Part shown: positions 9,268-19,398 of the stretch, one piece after another | Layout of the letters: the number at the start of each line of letters is the position of its first letter | Numbering within the stretch: the first letter of the stretch is position 1 | NCBI GenBank assembly: GCA_030407315.1 | Contig: JALQPE010000224.1 | Span: forward strand, 62,001 to 126,000 | From: Asparagopsis taxiformis | Taxonomy: Eukaryota; Rhodophyta; Florideophyceae; Bonnemaisoniales; Bonnemaisoniaceae | Reading direction: 5' to 3' | Length of the DNA: 64,000 nt | Notes under the pieces: model-generated | What the model was told of the DNA's origin: nothing | Database searches by the model: none | Seen by the model: the letters and a program-made list of their open reading frames with translations, nothing else | Translations under genes and position numbers: made by a program

Positions 9268-11850
9268 ATGCGTTTCCACGGCATGGTTGGCGACCGCGTT
9301 CCAATCTCATCATCGGCAACCCACTGGCGACCACCAGAGTATATCACCGTCACAACGACCTCTAAAACCGGCGTAAGGGGACGGCATTCCCATGGTTCGA
9401 ACAACAATTCAATATCTGATCAAAGCGACTTTTATTCCACCAGTACCCGTTCCTCCCGCAATACTCCGGCCAAACTCTATAGCAGTCCATTTCGTCCCAT
9501 TAGCGTGCCGCGTTCTCTCAAACAACTCCTTCCTCTGCCGTGTACAAACCGCAGATATTTCCGCAGAGCGATACAATTCAAACTCATCCAAAAGTTTCTT
9601 GCTATACTCGTGGCCATTATGGTAGCCCTATCCCTCCTCTGTTCGATCACAACCATTTTCAGGAAGAAGTTGGACATTTTAGAGTGGCAACTTGAGAATG
9701 CCTATATTCATCACGATCTGCCGTACGATACACATTTCCCAGCCTTCGATTCCGATTCACATCATTCGAGAAAGCTGGCTTCTGTCGCTTCGCGTGGCGA
9801 CGACAAATCAGAGTTTGACACCATTCAAATCGGATTTTGGTCACAAGTCAAGCAAATTAGTTCTTCATTTGAGAGGATTCTGCAGATCATATCCAATCGT
9901 CATGCACATGGATTAACGTTTTCTGCTCTGCAATCCATAGTAACTTCAGGTGTTACTAGGCATCCCAGATCCCATGAAATCATCGCAAACAAAAGTGAAA
10001 CGCGATTGAAAGATGCTAGCGCTGGTGCGTATCAAAACATCTCTGACGCGGTTCCAACGGTCTACTTATTGAATACTAGTCAACTCTCGTCAGTACATCC
10101 AATTTCCAAACCACACGACACACCAAACGTGACAAGCTCTAGACCAGGTATTCTTACCGGTGGGAATCAGCCCGCATCTTCAATCAGAACAACAATTTTC
10201 CCCTTCCATGAACATTCCTATAATAGCGAGAAACGAAGTCGCACAAATGATTCTGATACTACTTTTCAGATGCATGCACATCATGTTGCAGTTCCGAACG
10301 ATGAGAAAGATTCTGGAAGTAACCGGAAGAATTGGGGTGTGATTGAGGAAGCTGAACCTCCCATAAGCCATGATGAAACACATCTCAGAACAATAGATAT
10401 CTTGGAAGCCCAGGGCCATTTTGTTCAACGCCATCATGACCTGAGCTCAGAAGGCGCTGATCATCATCCAGACGCTATCGAAATCCATGAGATACCAGGA
10501 GGCCAATCTCTCTGTCGAATATACAATGCTGCCAGATTACCTGACGGTACTCTGGTTCTACCGCAATGGATGGCAGCGCATTCTATAACATTACTAAGGA
10601 AATGTGGAATCACCGATGTCATTTTCGCCATGAAGCGGAGGGATGATCAAGACGGAGGTGGCTACATTCTGGACGGACCTAAACTGAAGGGCACGTTGAA
10701 ATCCGATATTCACGTTGACATCGCCAACATGGATAGAGATTTGTTTGGAAACATGACCCCTCGAGATCACATGCCACATTTCGTGACCGATATACTATCA
10801 ACGCTCGTAGCCTCGGAAAGAGCTTTCGGGTCGGATAAAGAGATGCTCAATTCGTCGGTGATATATGCAACCAAAGGTTTTGAACAATCTATGCCTTCCG
10901 CACTGATGTTCAGAGAATTGAAACCGTTGCTGCTGATGTCTGAGCGAACAATGAATAGGTCTTCTTCCGACTGGGTTTCCAAACTAAGTCAGTTCTTCAC
11001 CCATCCAAACGTTGGCTTCGAAATCGTCAAGGCAGAAAATGAAGAATTCGGGAGCATTTATTCAAGTTCTAAGGCAATTGCAGTGACCGTAGTGCGATCA
11101 GTTGTGATAGGCAACACAAACCCATTCTCAACATATGGATTATTTGACAGTGGCGGAAATAACGTTGTCTTTTCGCTGAACGGAGTATCGAGGAAACCAG
11201 TGTGGACCCTCGACAATGTCTCGCAGAATCCATGCAGAATCTCAGTTACTGCTTTGAATCGCAAGGGATCGCGAGAGTTGCTCAACCTCGGTGATCTTGA
11301 ACATCGGATCAGAGAACTGGCGATGACTGCATCGTTGGAAGTAGACTTCCGTGAGGTTGACTTCAGTGATGTGCCGTTCGAAGATCAAGTCAACACAGCA
11401 CAGAACACCAACGTATTAATTGGCGCCCATGGAGCAGGAAATTCGAATATTATATTCATGCGGCCGTCAGCCGCTTTCATCGAAGTTTTCCCGTTTGCAT
11501 ACAAGGCTGGACCGTTCGATGGATTAGCGAGAGCCTTCGGACTTGAATATACTCCAACAATGTCCGCACCGCAAACAACAGTTTTCAAGGAGTGCATGAT
11601 GAAGTTTGAGCAAGACTCATCAGTCCGAGAGAATATATTTCATCGCTGGGACCAAGCGGTGGCTGCAGAAACCATCCATCCATGGGTCCATCGACTTAGA
11701 TTAGAAAAAGAGCTCCATATTCCCGGCAGTCTATATGATGGAGGAGCTACACGCAGGTGTGTGAGATTCCAAAAACTTCAATTCGATATCAATGCAGTCG
11801 CAATAAGGGCAGTCGAAGCTGGAAAGCGTCAATGTATGGCAGCTATATAG
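9268..11850 (+). CDS. GT61 (DUF563) family glycosyltransferase, type II membrane protein
   Basis: The 860-residue single-exon protein has a cytosolic basic N-terminus and one transmembrane anchor at about residues 110-132 (FLAILVAIMVALSLLCSIT). A long, Ser/His-rich luminal stem follows. The C-terminal catalytic domain carries the family hallmark HGAGNSNIIFM (about residue 720), then FIEVFPF. GT61 enzymes act in the Golgi; known members add xylose or other pentoses to N-glycans or cell-wall polysaccharides. In a seaweed the acceptor could be a matrix galactan or a glycoprotein, but the sequence does not say. The stem (about 300 residues) is long compared with plant GT61 proteins. The ATG at 9268 is the first in frame. 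Confidence 0.85.
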   Translation: MRFHGMVGDRVPISSSATHWRPPEYITVTTTSKTGVRGRHSHGSNNNSISDQSDFYSTSTRSSRNTPAKLYSSPFRPISVPRSLKQLLPLPCTNRRYFRRAIQFKLIQKFLAILVAIMVALSLLCSITTIFRKKLDILEWQLENAYIHHDLPYDTHFPAFDSDSHHSRKLASVASRGDDKSEFDTIQIGFWSQVKQISSSFERILQIISNRHAHGLTFSALQSIVTSGVTRHPRSHEIIANKSETRLKDASAGAYQNISDAVPTVYLLNTSQLSSVHPISKPHDTPNVTSSRPGILTGGNQPASSIRTTIFPFHEHSYNSEKRSRTNDSDTTFQMHAHHVAVPNDEKDSGSNRKNWGVIEEAEPPISHDETHLRTIDILEAQGHFVQRHHDLSSEGADHHPDAIEIHEIPGGQSLCRIYNAARLPDGTLVLPQWMAAHSITLLRKCGITDVIFAMKRRDDQDGGGYILDGPKLKGTLKSDIHVDIANMDRDLFGNMTPRDHMPHFVTDILSTLVASERAFGSDKEMLNSSVIYATKGFEQSMPSALMFRELKPLLLMSERTMNRSSSDWVSKLSQFFTHPNVGFEIVKAENEEFGSIYSSSKAIAVTVVRSVVIGNTNPFSTYGLFDSGGNNVVFSLNGVSRKPVWTLDNVSQNPCRISVTALNRKGSRELLNLGDLEHRIRELAMTASLEVDFREVDFSDVPFEDQVNTAQNTNVLIGAHGAGNSNIIFMRPSAAFIEVFPFAYKAGPFDGLARAFGLEYTPTMSAPQTTVFKECMMKFEQDSSVRENIFHRWDQAVAAETIHPWVHRLRLEKELHIPGSLYDGGATRRCVRFQKLQFDINAVAIRAVEAGKRQCMAAI

Positions 11851-11969
11851 CAATCACATCACAAGTTCTGGAAACCAAACCCGTCGAACGGCGGTTTAGT
11901 CAGTGTTTAGTTGCAGAGTGGGGAATTAAATAATCACTGCCTGCTACTGTATCTTGCCTGCATCGCTGT

Positions 11970-14795
11970 TCATACAAGCTTGAAACTTGCTGCCATGCGA
12001 CGAATGTATTTCACTCTCAGAGCAGCTTCCCAAAGGCACATTTGTGCCAATACCAACCGCGTCTCTTCGGGTTCGAGCTTTTCAACAGCCAAACTATTGT
12101 AGACACGCTCAATCACTTCATACACGTCAAGTGCAGCCTCTTCATTGTTCATGAAAGATACACCCTGCAGCTCAAAGCCGCTTTTCTCAGCTGACGACAC
12201 GATTTCACGTGTTTGCCACAACCAGAAGCCCTCATCACCGGAAAACATGGGGTCTGTGCCTTGGCGCCCTTTTCGTGATTGATTCAATGGTCGAGCGCCG
12301 TAAACAGTCGCTCCGACCTCAATGCGACCGCCTTGCATGACCAGCGATTTTAAAAAGGCCAGTGCGTTTTCCAAAGATCGAAATCCAGTTCCTTTGCAAA
12401 TATTGATCAGCGCGGGAGATACTACAAGGTCATAGCACCTAATGTTCTGCTCTTCGGTGCTGGATGCTCCTTGATGGATACCGTTTTTGCCATTGACGAA
12501 AGAATCAAATAGCTGGATTGCCACTTGATCCATCACTGAAAGTAATTCAGCTTTCTTCCTTACAAACGTGCCTCTTTCTGGAGTACTGACAACGATGGTT
12601 GCGTACGCTTCTTTGTTCTTCTGCAGAGTAGAGACTGTGGTTTCAGAGAGATCACCTAACAATTCGAGAATTTTAGTACTTCCATTTCGATCTGATGAGG
12701 CAACCAAAGAATGGTACTCCAAACTTTCTGACTTCTCTCCCACCATGTCGTCTGCTCTATCCAACTCCAACCACCAAGAAGGGTAAATAACATTCGATAA
12801 GCAAGTAGTTAGCTCTGGTAGTCTTGTATGAGTTGTTAGCGACTTGGTCTTCTTGACTCCTCCGACAATTAGAGAAAGGAGGTTCTCCGCAAATTTCGCC
12901 CTTCCCTTCCTAGCTTTCGACGGATCGGAATCTAATCCATCTGCAATGAACAACGCTCGTAGCGTAACTGTGAGATCGAGAGGCGTAGGACAATCATACT
13001 CGGCGGCAGCAAATGCAGCAGCTGCAATAGGTGCAAGTTCATGACCTTCACGCAATGCTTCGGCAGCTCGTGCTAGCAATTTTGGACTTTTCATCGTAAC
13101 TCTTGCGAGTGGACGTGATGCCTCCACCAGGTTTGCTAATTCACCGCTGCGAGAAAGAGCTGTACTGTGCCCTCTCGTCCTATTACGACTGTGTTTTCTT
13201 CCAAATTTATACAAACGCCCATCACCTCGCGATAGAATGACGACAGGGTCGTCGTCTCTCATTCGAGCAGCCAGATCTCCAAGACCTGCTTGGAGACGGG
13301 ATATAACAACATTGATGACAAAGAGGGCACCGAGGTAGAGGAGGAGGGGGGCTCGAAAGGAATTACGTGGGAAATCGTATAGACGCGAATTGTCGTTAAT
13401 TGCCAATGTCTGCTTTGCTCGCCAGGGTCTAATGTTGGTGTAGCCTGACAGGCGTTCCGCGACATCGAAGCCTGTCATCATGGCATCTTCATGGAAGCCA
13501 TATCGAGCGTATGCGCCACAGAACCACGAGCGATTTTTGCCTTGAATTACAGACTGCAATTTTGGTTGGGCGCTGACGGCATCCTCTGTGAACTGCGGGT
13601 GGTCAAACGTGAACTCAGCAATTATTCTGTCAGATGGTATTGGCGTTACAGGGTTGAGTGTGAGGAATAGATCTGGAACTGGAATGTGATGCTTGTGATA
13701 GTTCTGCAGGCGATTGAGCCAGTAAGATACACACACAGGATCATCATCGGTGCCTAGCGAAGTCTGCCGAGCTTGAAACCTTTTGTTGATAAAATTCCAG
13801 GAACTCCAGACGGCTTTATTAATAGGCATGAGATTGGCATCATCGTGCAAGTAGGCTTTATTCTGCGAGTATTGAAAGGCACCAAGAATGAGCTTTTCAT
13901 CATCCGTGGCACAATCGGCAAGGAGCTTGAGTGTGGTCGGAGCATGCGTAGCAAAGATAACGTGATCGAAGCGGGCTGGCTCGCAGTCTTTAGCGAAAAC
14001 GGTGACGAAATCGGGCGATCGAACAACGCGAGTGACCGGAGTTGACGTCGAAATGACGGCGCCATTGTCGCGCAATTGGGCGGCAACTTTGTTAACGTAA
14101 TCACGCGAACGGGCTGAAGGGGTGCGCCATTGCGGTCTGGCAAACACCTGGGCGAGACCATGATTGACGAAGAAGTGAAAGAGGGTACGTGCGGGGAAGG
14201 CAAGAGCGGAATGGAAGGAGGCGGACCAGACAGCGGCAATCATCGGAACGAGATAGCAGCGAATGAAGACGGTTGAATATGCGCCATTATCGAGGAATTC
14301 TGCGAGAGTGATGTTAGCATCTGCAAAGTTTGGTTGATTATCGAGTTTCTGCACGAAATCGTACACGGACTTGTTAAATCTGGTCATGTCATATAACATA
14401 GTGTACATGGAGGGTTTGTAAAGATTTGCGCGGTCAGCGAAAAGAGCGGCGAGATTATCGGAACCCCATTCAAAAGGGGGTTGTTGCGGGTTTAGTTGGA
14501 TGCTGCTGGAGAAGGACATGGAGGTGTTTTGCTCGTCAACGCCGAGCATCTGAAAGAGGGAAATGAGATCAGGGTATGTGGTGGTGTTGTAAACGATGAA
14601 ACCGACATCGACGGGGAGTGTTGAGGGCGCGGAAGTGCCTGGAATTGGGATATCAACGGTGTGGGCATGTCCGCCAAGAGTTGGCGCGGCTTCAAAGAGA
14701 TGGACATGATAGTCTGCACGTGACAAGAGCCAAGCAGCGGCGAGGCCGGCTGCACCTGCGCCAATTACTGCAACGGATTGCACAGAGGTGGTCAT
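11970..14795 (-). CDS. FAD-dependent oxidoreductase fused to degenerate cyclopropane-fatty-acid-synthase-like domain
   Basis: The 941-residue protein has the layout of plant cyclopropane fatty acid synthases. The N-terminal amine-oxidase-type FAD domain (residues 1-470) opens with the Rossmann motif VAVIGAGAAGLAAAWLLSRA and GGHAHTV. It contains family blocks such as VGFIVYNTTTYPDL, CYLVPMIAAVWS and GRPQW-like ARPQWRT. The middle matches the start of CFA synthase (DGRLYKFG near 518; VTMKSPKLL). In the C-terminal third the SAM-binding glycine motif is replaced by ILELLGDLSE (about residue 705), and the later YD block reads CYDLVVSPALINICKG (about 786). The methyltransferase is therefore probably inactive for SAM binding, while the FAD domain looks intact. 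It could still act in lipid metabolism as a desaturase or oxidase-like flavoprotein. It is divergent from the membrane-protein gene. Confidence 0.8.
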   Translation of the reverse strand: MTTSVQSVAVIGAGAAGLAAAWLLSRADYHVHLFEAAPTLGGHAHTVDIPIPGTSAPSTLPVDVGFIVYNTTTYPDLISLFQMLGVDEQNTSMSFSSSIQLNPQQPPFEWGSDNLAALFADRANLYKPSMYTMLYDMTRFNKSVYDFVQKLDNQPNFADANITLAEFLDNGAYSTVFIRCYLVPMIAAVWSASFHSALAFPARTLFHFFVNHGLAQVFARPQWRTPSARSRDYVNKVAAQLRDNGAVISTSTPVTRVVRSPDFVTVFAKDCEPARFDHVIFATHAPTTLKLLADCATDDEKLILGAFQYSQNKAYLHDDANLMPINKAVWSSWNFINKRFQARQTSLGTDDDPVCVSYWLNRLQNYHKHHIPVPDLFLTLNPVTPIPSDRIIAEFTFDHPQFTEDAVSAQPKLQSVIQGKNRSWFCGAYARYGFHEDAMMTGFDVAERLSGYTNIRPWRAKQTLAINDNSRLYDFPRNSFRAPLLLYLGALFVINVVISRLQAGLGDLAARMRDDDPVVILSRGDGRLYKFGRKHSRNRTRGHSTALSRSGELANLVEASRPLARVTMKSPKLLARAAEALREGHELAPIAAAAFAAAEYDCPTPLDLTVTLRALFIADGLDSDPSKARKGRAKFAENLLSLIVGGVKKTKSLTTHTRLPELTTCLSNVIYPSWWLELDRADDMVGEKSESLEYHSLVASSDRNGSTKILELLGDLSETTVSTLQKNKEAYATIVVSTPERGTFVRKKAELLSVMDQVAIQLFDSFVNGKNGIHQGASSTEEQNIRCYDLVVSPALINICKGTGFRSLENALAFLKSLVMQGGRIEVGATVYGARPLNQSRKGRQGTDPMFSGDEGFWLWQTREIVSSAEKSGFELQGVSFMNNEEAALDVYEVIERVYNSLAVEKLEPEETRLVLAQMCLWEAALRVKYIRRMAASFKLV

Positions 14796-15221
14796 GGGGC
14801 GTTAGTTGCGTTGTAACGAGGAAACGATCATCTCAAGCACGCGAGGATGGAACCGGAAAGCGATCGGTCGTTTGTGAGAAGACTCTGCTTGTGTGTCATT
14901 GTTTTGCATCGCACGTACCCACGTGGCGGCCATCCTTTCAAGAAACTAATTAATTACAATCTGCGTACTATAATTGGGTTCAAGTATTGCAAAGGGAATG
15001 AAACTGCTGACGTCCACGACACGTGGATATTATTCTACAACATTTATATCACCAAAGCATTCATCTCATACCGCATTTCGGATATTTCCAACGCTGAAGC
15101 AGTTATTCCACATACATCAGCAACCTCAACTCCGAATATACAAGTCACGTTACCGAGCCTACCCTTACCCGCATACATCATCACATGGCTTCTATCGCTC
15201 ATCCCACAGTCGCCTATCACC
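14796..15221. promoter_or_regulatory. Divergent promoter / 5' leader region
   Basis: This is the 426 bp between the FAD-fusion start and the preferred start of the membrane protein. An open frame runs in from 14847 without good coding character, so I treat it as 5' UTR or promoter. It is AT-richer than the flanking genes. Confidence 0.35.
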
Positions 15222-16604
15222 ATGGTTCTTATCGACCCTTTGGACTACACCCCGCGAGCAAGCTTTAATGACATTCAGTTCAGTAGCGAATCCGTCAATG
15301 TCATAGTTTCTTCTCTTCTTCTCGGAATGATTCTCGCCAACCTTGATGGTATCGTTTCGCGAATTATGAACGTTACCCCAGCTTCCCAACTAAACTTTAG
15401 AGATGTTTCGCGTGCATACATCTTTGCAAATAGCACTGATCTCATCAAGTTATTCGAATGGATCAGAGGCAAATATCCATTCCGTCATGCTTCATGGAAC
15501 CGACTGCCAAACACCATTCGGCTTCGACGCCTAACCTATCCTCTTTTGGCACGCACCGCTCTTTCCATTGCCTCGCTCTTTGCTATCGCCGTGACGCTCC
15601 CGACAACGACATCGCGCGTGGATTGTTCCCATGTCGACTACCAACTCATCATTGAGAATGATGCTATCGACAAGAATGTTAGCAGATTCGTTGGGCTCTG
15701 TCAAGGAATTCCTCTCGTTTCAGACAGGGGAGATGTGGTCTCCTCTCTCTCCTTTTGTTATTCCCCTACTAATATATCTGACCCTCGTCCCGTCGACCGC
15801 CAAACCCCGCCGCCACCACAACACAGGGTCTTAACAGTTATGTATGATCGTGAACAGGCACTAGTCAACACAGGATTTATTACCAATGGCATTTTTGTGG
15901 GTTTGACGTCATTTGCTCAATGGGTCAATCCAGAAGGTAAAAATTTTCGAAGTGACCTGCGCACGACTATTCAACCAGATCAATTGCGTCGCCTTGTCAC
16001 AGATGCTATCACATTCGAACTAGGCAATGAATGCACCGTTCAAACCGACCCGTCACCAGTTGAAGATGCTCAAGATTCTCACTTCCCAATGGAAGTTCAT
16101 AATTTTTTTCTTGACTGCGGAGGTGAATTTGATGATTTCAGAGTTCTGGCCATCGGAGGCGCATTCTTTGTTAGCGCAGCCTCTTGGGAACCCACTCCGG
16201 GTGTACAAGAAAGGTATCTTGTAACTCTCAACGGTACATTTACGGAGGTAACAGAGCGGACTAAAGACTGCCCAGTAACGGTTGTCTTTGTTCGCCCAAT
16301 CGTAAACATACTTCCGTTAACCATACTGTGGCTTATTGCGCTGGGTGTGAACGTGTTTATTGGGTATCTATTTCGAAAACACGATGACGTAACAGATGTC
16401 GCTTTTCATGTAATGAAAGAGGCGGTTTCTGGTGATTGTACATCGAATGTGCTCGAGAAATCTGAACAACATGAACATAAAAGAAGCATCCCCTTACGCA
16501 AGTCTATGAGAGGGCGCTATGGACATGTGGGATATTTATCGCAGCATGGTGAAGTTGTAGTCGAAGAGTTCGACCCTCATATTGTGGTTTGTAACAAAGT
16601 GTAG
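15222..16604 (+). CDS. Hypothetical membrane protein, three predicted helices
   Basis: From the ATG at 15222 (CACCATGG context) the protein has 460 residues. Hydrophobic segments are VNVIVSSLLLGMILANLDG near the N-terminus, LLARTALSIASLFAIAVTL about 110 residues on, and VNILPLTILWLIALGVNVFI near the C-terminus. The about 260 residues between the second and third helices hold four cysteines in the DCSHVDY, LCQGIP, FCYSP and NECTVQ segments and probably form an extracytosolic domain. The C-terminal tail has KEAVSGDCTSNVLEKS. I do not recognise the family. A decayed relative lies at 22503-23830 on the other strand, so this is a local gene family. The frame is open further upstream to 14847, but that part is low-quality and would overlap the promoter of the divergent gene. 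Confidence 0.65.
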   Translation: MVLIDPLDYTPRASFNDIQFSSESVNVIVSSLLLGMILANLDGIVSRIMNVTPASQLNFRDVSRAYIFANSTDLIKLFEWIRGKYPFRHASWNRLPNTIRLRRLTYPLLARTALSIASLFAIAVTLPTTTSRVDCSHVDYQLIIENDAIDKNVSRFVGLCQGIPLVSDRGDVVSSLSFCYSPTNISDPRPVDRQTPPPPQHRVLTVMYDREQALVNTGFITNGIFVGLTSFAQWVNPEGKNFRSDLRTTIQPDQLRRLVTDAITFELGNECTVQTDPSPVEDAQDSHFPMEVHNFFLDCGGEFDDFRVLAIGGAFFVSAASWEPTPGVQERYLVTLNGTFTEVTERTKDCPVTVVFVRPIVNILPLTILWLIALGVNVFIGYLFRKHDDVTDVAFHVMKEAVSGDCTSNVLEKSEQHEHKRSIPLRKSMRGRYGHVGYLSQHGEVVVEEFDPHIVVCNKV

Positions 16605-16937
16605 AAAAGACGCGCTCGAAATGATTTCATACCCAAGACTTTGTACTGGCGCTTTAATTATGACCCTAACGTGATGAGCGATACCACGAGAAGCGATAGT
16701 GCCGTACGTAGTATGTTCGATTTCACGCTGTATATGGATAGGGATCAGAGGCATTATAAATAGTTCGAACAGTGCTCTATTTCGCTCACATCTGCCGAAC
16801 AACTTCATTGCTCGTGAAAACTATTTGCGTCGAAGACTCAAGCCTGGTATATAATTTGTTTCAAGATACTGTACATAGAGGCAAGCTCTAATATCGCAGC
16901 CCATATCGACAATCAACGCCTTACCACATTTCACCCG
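16605..16937. other. Intergenic space between convergent genes
   Basis: This 333-bp stretch lies between the stops of the membrane-protein and TrpE genes. It should hold both 3' UTRs. I see no gene or repeat in it. Confidence 0.5.
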
Positions 16938-18728
16938 TTATGAATCATAAGCACTTTCCGCCAAGTCTATAGCCCGACTCAACGCCATGGCTTTGTTCAC
17001 AGTTTCGTTATATTCCGCCTCAGGATCCGACTCGAATACGATTCCAGCACCGGCTTGCATGTAGTACAACCACTGCTTCCTACCTTCTTCATCGATTTTT
17101 GGCTCATTGGGAACTACCATTGTTCTTAGTGCCAACGCCATATTCATAGTATCATAGAAGGAGATGTAGCCAATTCCACCACCATATGGTCCTCTTTTAG
17201 TGGGTTCCAGATCGTCAATAATTTGCATTGCACGGATTTTTGGAGCACCACTGATTGTTCCTGCTGGAAGTGTAGCGCGAAGCGCATCCCAAGATGTGAG
17301 GCCCTCTCGAACTTTTCCTGTAATAGTGCTGCTGATGTGCATCACATGGGAGAACTTCTCCACTACCATGACTTTCTCGGGGTTGACTGATCCGTATTCT
17401 GAAACTTTGCCAACATCATTTCGTCCGAGGTCCACAAGCATCATATGCTCTGAACGATCTTTACCGTCTTCCAACAGCTCCTCCTCGAGTTGCTTATCTT
17501 CCTCTTCAGTTATACCTCTTCGCCTTGTACCCGCCAAAGGCCTGTTGGTTAAGACGCCCTGTTCTACTCTAGTCAAAATTTCAGGCGAGGATGCCACAAG
17601 AGTGGAGCCCTTGCATTGCATATAGATCATATATGGAGAAGGATTGATTATTCTTAGAGCGCGATAAACTGAGAAGGGATCAGCTTCGCTCCAGCGCTCA
17701 AACCGTTGTGAAAACACTGTCTGAAACGTATCACCAACGCGGATGTGATGATTAATCTTCTCTAGACTTTCCATGAATTGTTCCTTTGTCATATTGCTCT
17801 TATTCGCGGTACTTGCAGCAGCATCTGTGTTAATGTTTACAGTGCCTGGCGACATAGGACTCAAAGGAACACCTTTGACTATTGTTGACGTCAGCTTATT
17901 CAAATGAGAGATGCCATCTTCATAAGCTTCCGAAATAGAAGCATCAGTAGCGCCATTGGCATACTTTTGCAAGTCAACCCAGTGCATGACATAGATAAGT
18001 TTGGCCACATGATCGAATACAATGACATCTTCGTACAAGCCAACGTGCAAATCAGGCAAACCGCGGTCATCAACTGGTGCTGCCGAAAAGGGCAATGACT
18101 TTAGCTCTGCATACCGCATGGTGTCATAGCCTCCGTAACCAACCCAGCCGCCGCTGAATACGGCGGCACCGCCTGGTAAGCAATCTGGACTGACAGGCTT
18201 CATTGCGGAATTCAGTTGGGCAATAAGATTCCATGGATCATCCGAATGGACATGTTTCTCAACGCGCCGACCGGCTTGATGGGTAATAATGGTAACGTCA
18301 TGAGCGTACGCAATAACCTCCTGAATGGGACGGGCGCCTATGAGGCTGTAGCGACCGACACGCTCACCAGTGTGAACACTCTCGAGAAGGAATGACGGGA
18401 GCTGTATGTCATCCTCCGGAACGAGACAACGGTAAGTCACGACGGGTGTAAGCTGATCCGAGAAGACCTTACGCCAGAGAGGAAGCATACGCACTTGAGG
18501 ATCTGCTGCAAGACGAGCGAATTGTTCAGGACTTTGTCCATCATACTGAGTGAAATGATCTGCGGATTTAGCGACGCCACCGCCTGAGACACGTGACGGC
18601 TGCTCAGTTATGCGGGCGGTCGGCGTGAGACGAGCGGGAGCATGAAACGGACGAATCGAGATAGGCGTGCATGATGAGCGTCGACAAGGTATGAGGATTG
18701 GAGAAGATACAAAGGCTGGTGAAGTCAT
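16938..18728 (-). CDS. trpE: Anthranilate synthase alpha subunit with transit peptide
   Basis: This is the first committed enzyme of tryptophan synthesis, converting chorismate and glutamine-derived ammonia to anthranilate. From the ATG at 18728 it has 596 residues. The N-terminus (MTSPAFVSSPILIPCRR) is Ser/Arg/Pro-rich and poor in acids, consistent with plastid import. An upstream in-frame ATG at 18941 would add 71 residues of less typical sequence. Family blocks are LLESVHTGERVGRYSLIGAR (feedback-inhibition region), PLAGTRRRG, HMMLVDLGRNDVG, HISSTITG, PAGTISGAPKIRAM and GGGIGYISF. All catalytic regions look intact. The partner glutaminase TrpG is plastid-encoded in many red algae (established for the group, not shown here). 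The gene is divergent from the tyrosine phosphatase. Confidence 0.93.
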   Translation of the reverse strand: MTSPAFVSSPILIPCRRSSCTPISIRPFHAPARLTPTARITEQPSRVSGGGVAKSADHFTQYDGQSPEQFARLAADPQVRMLPLWRKVFSDQLTPVVTYRCLVPEDDIQLPSFLLESVHTGERVGRYSLIGARPIQEVIAYAHDVTIITHQAGRRVEKHVHSDDPWNLIAQLNSAMKPVSPDCLPGGAAVFSGGWVGYGGYDTMRYAELKSLPFSAAPVDDRGLPDLHVGLYEDVIVFDHVAKLIYVMHWVDLQKYANGATDASISEAYEDGISHLNKLTSTIVKGVPLSPMSPGTVNINTDAAASTANKSNMTKEQFMESLEKINHHIRVGDTFQTVFSQRFERWSEADPFSVYRALRIINPSPYMIYMQCKGSTLVASSPEILTRVEQGVLTNRPLAGTRRRGITEEEDKQLEEELLEDGKDRSEHMMLVDLGRNDVGKVSEYGSVNPEKVMVVEKFSHVMHISSTITGKVREGLTSWDALRATLPAGTISGAPKIRAMQIIDDLEPTKRGPYGGGIGYISFYDTMNMALALRTMVVPNEPKIDEEGRKQWLYYMQAGAGIVFESDPEAEYNETVNKAMALSRAIDLAESAYDS

Positions 18729-19398
18729 GGCTGGAGTGGTGAATTGGTGGCGTCTACGAAGGACGGTGGTGGAAAGCGGTGACGAACGGGAGACCACGAC
18801 AACAGAGCTGAGCTGTGCGGTGCAGCAGATCGTGAGCGATGTTCGAAGGGAGAGTGAATCTACTGAAATTTGAGGGCAAGGCCAATGGCATTGCGACATG
18901 TGGCACACAGTCATGGGAGTTGTTTCGTTGTGATTTTGCATTGCTGTGGATTGGTCGTTTAACTGTAATTTGAAAGGGCATGAGCCTCCTATGAAAGTTT
19001 TCAGCCAATGGGGTGGTCACATGTGTCGAGGGAGCTCACGCACATTGTGTTGAACAGCAATGCAGAGTAGAAATGCAAGTCAGTCCACACGCGCAATGCA
19101 TGGCTGTTGGATATATATAAAACTTTCGGAAAACTTTTGAAAAACTTGCAGTGTTTTTGGTGAATTTATGTAAGCTTGTCATACACCCCACGTCATACGG
19201 GTAACAACTTTCTTTCACAATCTATCGACTCCTCCTGCGCCGCTTCTCAATGTCAAGACGCTGAACCACCCACGCGCGCTACCGGTCGCCTTCCAACTCT
19301 ACCCCCAACCCCACTCACTCTAGTCTTCGTGGCGCGCTCTCCATAGCGCTCATCTCAACAATATCTCTTCCATCTATTGTCTTCCCTGCTGCTCCATC
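18729..19398. promoter_or_regulatory. Divergent promoter region of trpE and the tyrosine phosphatase
   Basis: The 670-bp region contains a clear TATATATAA at about 19112-19120, positioned about 280 bp before the phosphatase start and about 380 bp from the trpE start. It could serve either gene because the core is nearly symmetric. If trpE starts at 18941, the promoter shrinks accordingly. Confidence 0.4.

Noticed and set aside
14847..15221. N-terminal extension of the membrane protein (125 residues)
   Set aside because: Poor coding character, overlaps the divergent promoter; the ATG at 15222 has a better context and precedes the conserved part.
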